Part shown: piece after piece, positions 14,500 to 16,746 of the stretch | Layout of the letters: each line of letters begins with the position of its first letter | Numbering within the stretch: the first letter of the stretch is position 1 | From: Litorivicinus sp. | Lineage (GTDB): Bacteria; Pseudomonadota; Gammaproteobacteria; Pseudomonadales; Litorivicinaceae | DNA length: 16,746 bases | Direction: 5' to 3' | Assembly (NCBI GenBank): GCA_018402605.1 | Contig: JAGYIK010000017.1 | Coordinates: 1-16,746, forward strand | Translations under genes and position numbers: made by a program | Notes under the pieces: generated by a model | The model's database searches: none | Seen by the model: the letters and a program-made list of their open reading frames with translations, nothing else | Told to the model about the DNA's origin: nothing

Positions 14500-14840
14500 C
14501 CAGTGTTTTGAATTATGGACGGTGGCGTTCTATGACCGGGTAGTGCAGCGTTTCAGTGCACTGATTTGGCAGCCTATACGGTTGTAATGGTTGTTTGGCT
14601 CTGGCCGTAAATGGCACCGATCTGACCTTGCACAGTGGCAGGGATTTATGGGGCAGACGTGGGTGCGTATTTTTACCTTGCTCACCATGTTAGCTCTCGT
14701 GGGGCATGCCTGGATTGACTATGGACAGTCGCACCGACTACATCAAGCATGGTGCAGTTCGGGTCGCGTTTCTCGGTGCAGTGGCGATCAGTTTGTTCGT
14801 CTATGTGGTCTGGGGTATCAGCATTCTGTGGGGGTTTTAA
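14493..14840 (+). pseudogene. sdhD: sdhD, succinate dehydrogenase membrane anchor subunit, frameshifted
   Basis: The second membrane anchor of complex II. ATG 14493 overlaps the sdhC stop and gives MVTSVLNYGR before a stop at 14541. Recognisable SdhD pieces then appear in shifting frames: LAAYTVVMVVWL, GFMGQTWVRIFTLLTMLALV leading into GHAWID (its His is the usual heme b ligand), LWTVAPT, DYIKHGAVRVAFLGAVAISL-like text, FVYVVWG and ILWGF with stop TAA at 14838-14840. The length of 348 bases (115 codons plus stop) is normal for SdhD. sdhA starts three bases later, so the operon junctions are preserved although the interior is broken. Confidence 0.8.
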
Positions 14841-14843
14841 TCC

Positions 14844-16613
14844 ATGACTACGCTTCGTAAATTATCATTTGACGCAGTCGTCATCGGCGGTGGCGGCGCT
14901 GGGATGCGCGCGTCGTTGCAGATGGCCAAGTCCGGCTTCAAAACGGCCTGCCTGACAAAAGTCTTTCCGACCCGTTCGCACACCGTCTCGGCGCAAGGTG
15001 GTATCACCTGTGCCATTGCCAGTGCGGACCCAAACGACGATTGGCGTTGGCACATGTATGACACGGTCAAGGGTTCGGATTACATCGGTGATCAGGACGC
15101 GATCGAGTACATGTGTTCGGTCGGGCCTGAAGCTGTGTTTGAGTTGGAGCATATGGGCCTGCCGTTTTCTCGATTTGAGAATGGCCGCATTTATCAGCGA
15201 CCATTTGGTGGTCAATCGAAAGATTTTGGTAAGGGTGGTCAGGCTGCGCGGACTTGCGCCGCGGCCGATCGGACAGGGCACGCTCTGTTGCACACGCTCT
15301 ATCAAAACAACGTCAAGAACGACACGACCTTTCTGAACGAGTGGTTCGCGGTCGATCTGGTTCGCAACCAAGACGGTGTTGTCGTGGGTGTGATTGCCAT
15401 CGATATTGAAACGGGCGAGGTGGTGTTTGTCGAGTCGAAGGCGACTGTACTCGCAACGGGTGGCGCGGGGCGGATCTACGCATCGACGACCAACGCACAC
15501 ATCAACACAGGTGATGGCATTGGGATGGCGCTACGTGCCGGGTATCCGATGCAAGATATGGAAATGTGGCAGTTTCATCCGACCGGTATCTATGGCGCCG
15601 GAACCCTGGTAACCGAGGGGTGCCGTGGTGAGGGTGGCTATCTGATTAATAAAGATGGTGAGCGTTTCATGGAGCGCTATGCGCCGAACGCCAAAGATCT
15701 CGCTGGCCGTGATGTGGTTGCACGTTCGATGATGACTGAGATCCTCGAAGGTCGCGGATGTGGCGAGCATGGCGATCATGTGATGCTGAAACTCGACCAT
15801 TTGGGCAAGGAAATCTTGCACTCGCGCCTACCAGGCATTACCGAACTATCGAAGACCTTTGCGCACGTGGATCCGGTTGTTGCACCGATTCCGGTCGTGC
15901 CAACCTGTCACTATATGATGGGTGGGCTGCCGACCAATATCCACGGGCAGGCGATTATGCAGGTCAACGGTGAAGATCAAATCATCCCGGGTCTCTATGC
16001 CTGTGGTGAAGCGGCCTGTGTTTCGGTGCACGGGGCCAACCGTCTGGGTGGAAACTCACTGCTGGATTTGGTGGTGTTCGGCCGGGCTGCCGGTCTCTTC
16101 ATTGAAGAGCAATTGCAGCAGGGTATTGAGTACCGTGCCGCGAGTGAGGCCGATGTGGATCGCGCGATGAGTCGCCTCAATCAGCTCGACACCAATGACA
16201 ACGGCGAAGACACGGCAGTTTTGAAGAAAGAGTTGCAGTCGTGCATGCAGAATTACTTCGGTGTGTTCCGTGATGGTGATTACATGAAGAAGGGCCGCGA
16301 GCAGTTGGCCTCGATGCGTGATCGCGTCGCGAATTTGGCGATCTCTGACAAATCCAAAGCGTTCAATACGGCGCGTATGGAGGCCTTGGAGTTGCAAAAC
16401 TTGTTCGAGGTGGCGGAGGCGACTGCGATCTCTGCAGATGAGCGCACTGAAAGCCGGGGCGCGCATTCGCGTCGCGATTTCCCCGTGCGGAATGATGCCG
16501 ACTGGTTGTGTCACTCATTGTATGATCCAAACACGCAAAGCTTGTCAAAGCGCTCTGTGAACTTCACACCGAAGACCGTTGAGACCTTTGAACCGAAAGA
16601 ACGTACGTACTAA
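14844..16613 (+). CDS. sdhA: SdhA, succinate dehydrogenase flavoprotein subunit
   Basis: 589-residue catalytic subunit of complex II: it oxidises succinate to fumarate and passes electrons through FAD to SdhB. Motifs are VIGGGGAGMRA (residues 13-23, Rossmann FAD site), RSHTVSAQGG (H46, covalent FAD attachment), QFHPTGIYGAGTLVTEGCRG (H245), the active-site region AGRDVVARSM (near 287-296), HYMMGGLPTN (H356) and CGEAACVSVHGANRLGG (E389, R400). The C-terminal helical domain contains ESRGAHSRRDFP. The frame is uninterrupted and the length is typical. It follows sdhD by three bases and precedes sdhB by 12 bases. Unlike sdhC and sdhD immediately upstream, no lesion is seen, which marks a sharp boundary of the damaged tract near 14840. 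Confidence 0.97.
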   Translation: MTTLRKLSFDAVVIGGGGAGMRASLQMAKSGFKTACLTKVFPTRSHTVSAQGGITCAIASADPNDDWRWHMYDTVKGSDYIGDQDAIEYMCSVGPEAVFELEHMGLPFSRFENGRIYQRPFGGQSKDFGKGGQAARTCAAADRTGHALLHTLYQNNVKNDTTFLNEWFAVDLVRNQDGVVVGVIAIDIETGEVVFVESKATVLATGGAGRIYASTTNAHINTGDGIGMALRAGYPMQDMEMWQFHPTGIYGAGTLVTEGCRGEGGYLINKDGERFMERYAPNAKDLAGRDVVARSMMTEILEGRGCGEHGDHVMLKLDHLGKEILHSRLPGITELSKTFAHVDPVVAPIPVVPTCHYMMGGLPTNIHGQAIMQVNGEDQIIPGLYACGEAACVSVHGANRLGGNSLLDLVVFGRAAGLFIEEQLQQGIEYRAASEADVDRAMSRLNQLDTNDNGEDTAVLKKELQSCMQNYFGVFRDGDYMKKGREQLASMRDRVANLAISDKSKAFNTARMEALELQNLFEVAEATAISADERTESRGAHSRRDFPVRNDADWLCHSLYDPNTQSLSKRSVNFTPKTVETFEPKERTY

Positions 16614-16625
16614 GGGGTACTTGAG

Positions 16626-16746
16626 ATGTTAGTCAGTGTCTATCGTTACAACCCCGAAACGGACCGTGAGCCCTACATGCAAGACGTCGAAGTTTCACTC
16701 CCTGAGGGGAAAGACTTGATGGTTTTGGATGTGCTCAATCTGATCA
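16626..16746 (+). CDS. sdhB: SdhB, succinate dehydrogenase iron-sulfur subunit (partial, 3' end outside window)
   Basis: The first 40 residues are visible: MLVSVYRYNPETDREPYMQD followed by VEVSLPEGKDLMVLDVLNLI. This is the N-terminal beta-grasp start of the ferredoxin domain of SdhB. The cluster-binding cysteines lie beyond the window edge. AAGGGG lies upstream of ATG 16626. Position directly after sdhA confirms the assignment. Confidence 0.93.
   Translation, partial: MLVSVYRYNPETDREPYMQDVEVSLPEGKDLMVLDVLNLI

Noticed and set aside
14865..15500. 211-codon minus-strand frame inside sdhA
   Set aside because: sdhA is complete with all flavoprotein motifs; long antisense frames are common opposite such conserved genes.
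1..16746. CRISPR arrays, tRNA or rRNA genes, riboswitches
   Set aside because: No regularly spaced repeats and no recognisable RNA structures were seen on either strand; upstream of moeA/moaA I could not trace a convincing Moco-type riboswitch fold by eye.

Overview
The window looks like a chromosomal segment of a sulfur-oxidising proteobacterium, most probably a gammaproteobacterium. This is inferred from the Sox proteins, the gltA / sdhCDAB divergent arrangement and the style of the Moa and HIT proteins; no rRNA or other marker is present. There are no CRISPR arrays, tRNAs or transposons that I can recognise.

Layout. (1) 1-2600: soxC (5' end cut by the window), soxD, soxY and soxZ, all on +. 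They end in two hairpins that face a minus-strand terminator. (2) 2766-4676: soxB on -, converging on soxZ. (3) 4749-5927: a HupE/UreJ-like membrane protein, divergent from soxB. (4) 5914-6411: a SoxW-like periplasmic thioredoxin on -. (5) 6727-7035: a small periplasmic cytochrome c. A 12-bp direct repeat lies in the region between (4) and (5). (6) 7366-11310: a molybdenum-cofactor locus moeA - moaA - moaC/mogA fusion - moaD - moaE, followed by a HIT-family hydrolase. (7) 11704-12540: a LysR-type regulator on -. (8) 12616-13878: gltA (citrate synthase) on -, divergent from sdhC-sdhD-sdhA-sdhB (14113 to the window end). The shared promoter region holds two perfect palindromes.

How it fits together. 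SoxYZ carries the sulfur substrate. SoxB hydrolyses the terminal sulfate, and SoxCD oxidises the sulfane sulfur and passes electrons to small cytochromes, of which the 6727 gene is a candidate. A SoxW-like thioredoxin could keep the SoxY arm cysteine reduced. SoxC is a molybdoenzyme, so a Moco synthesis locus a few kb away is a sensible neighbour. soxXA and the N-terminal (Mo-ligand) part of soxC are not in the window.

The main oddity is sequence integrity. Most genes are clean, but three tracts are riddled with frameshifts: the SoxY signal peptide, moeA-moaA-moaCB, and gltA-sdhC-sdhD. In these tracts catalytic motifs survive almost perfectly, only split across reading frames. The broken genes include core TCA-cycle genes, and several keep lengths divisible by three. 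I therefore suspect a poor local consensus or assembly more than true gene decay, although real pseudogenisation cannot be excluded from sequence alone. I did not find a clearly unprecedented system. The least understood component is the HupE/UreJ-like protein tied to soxB.
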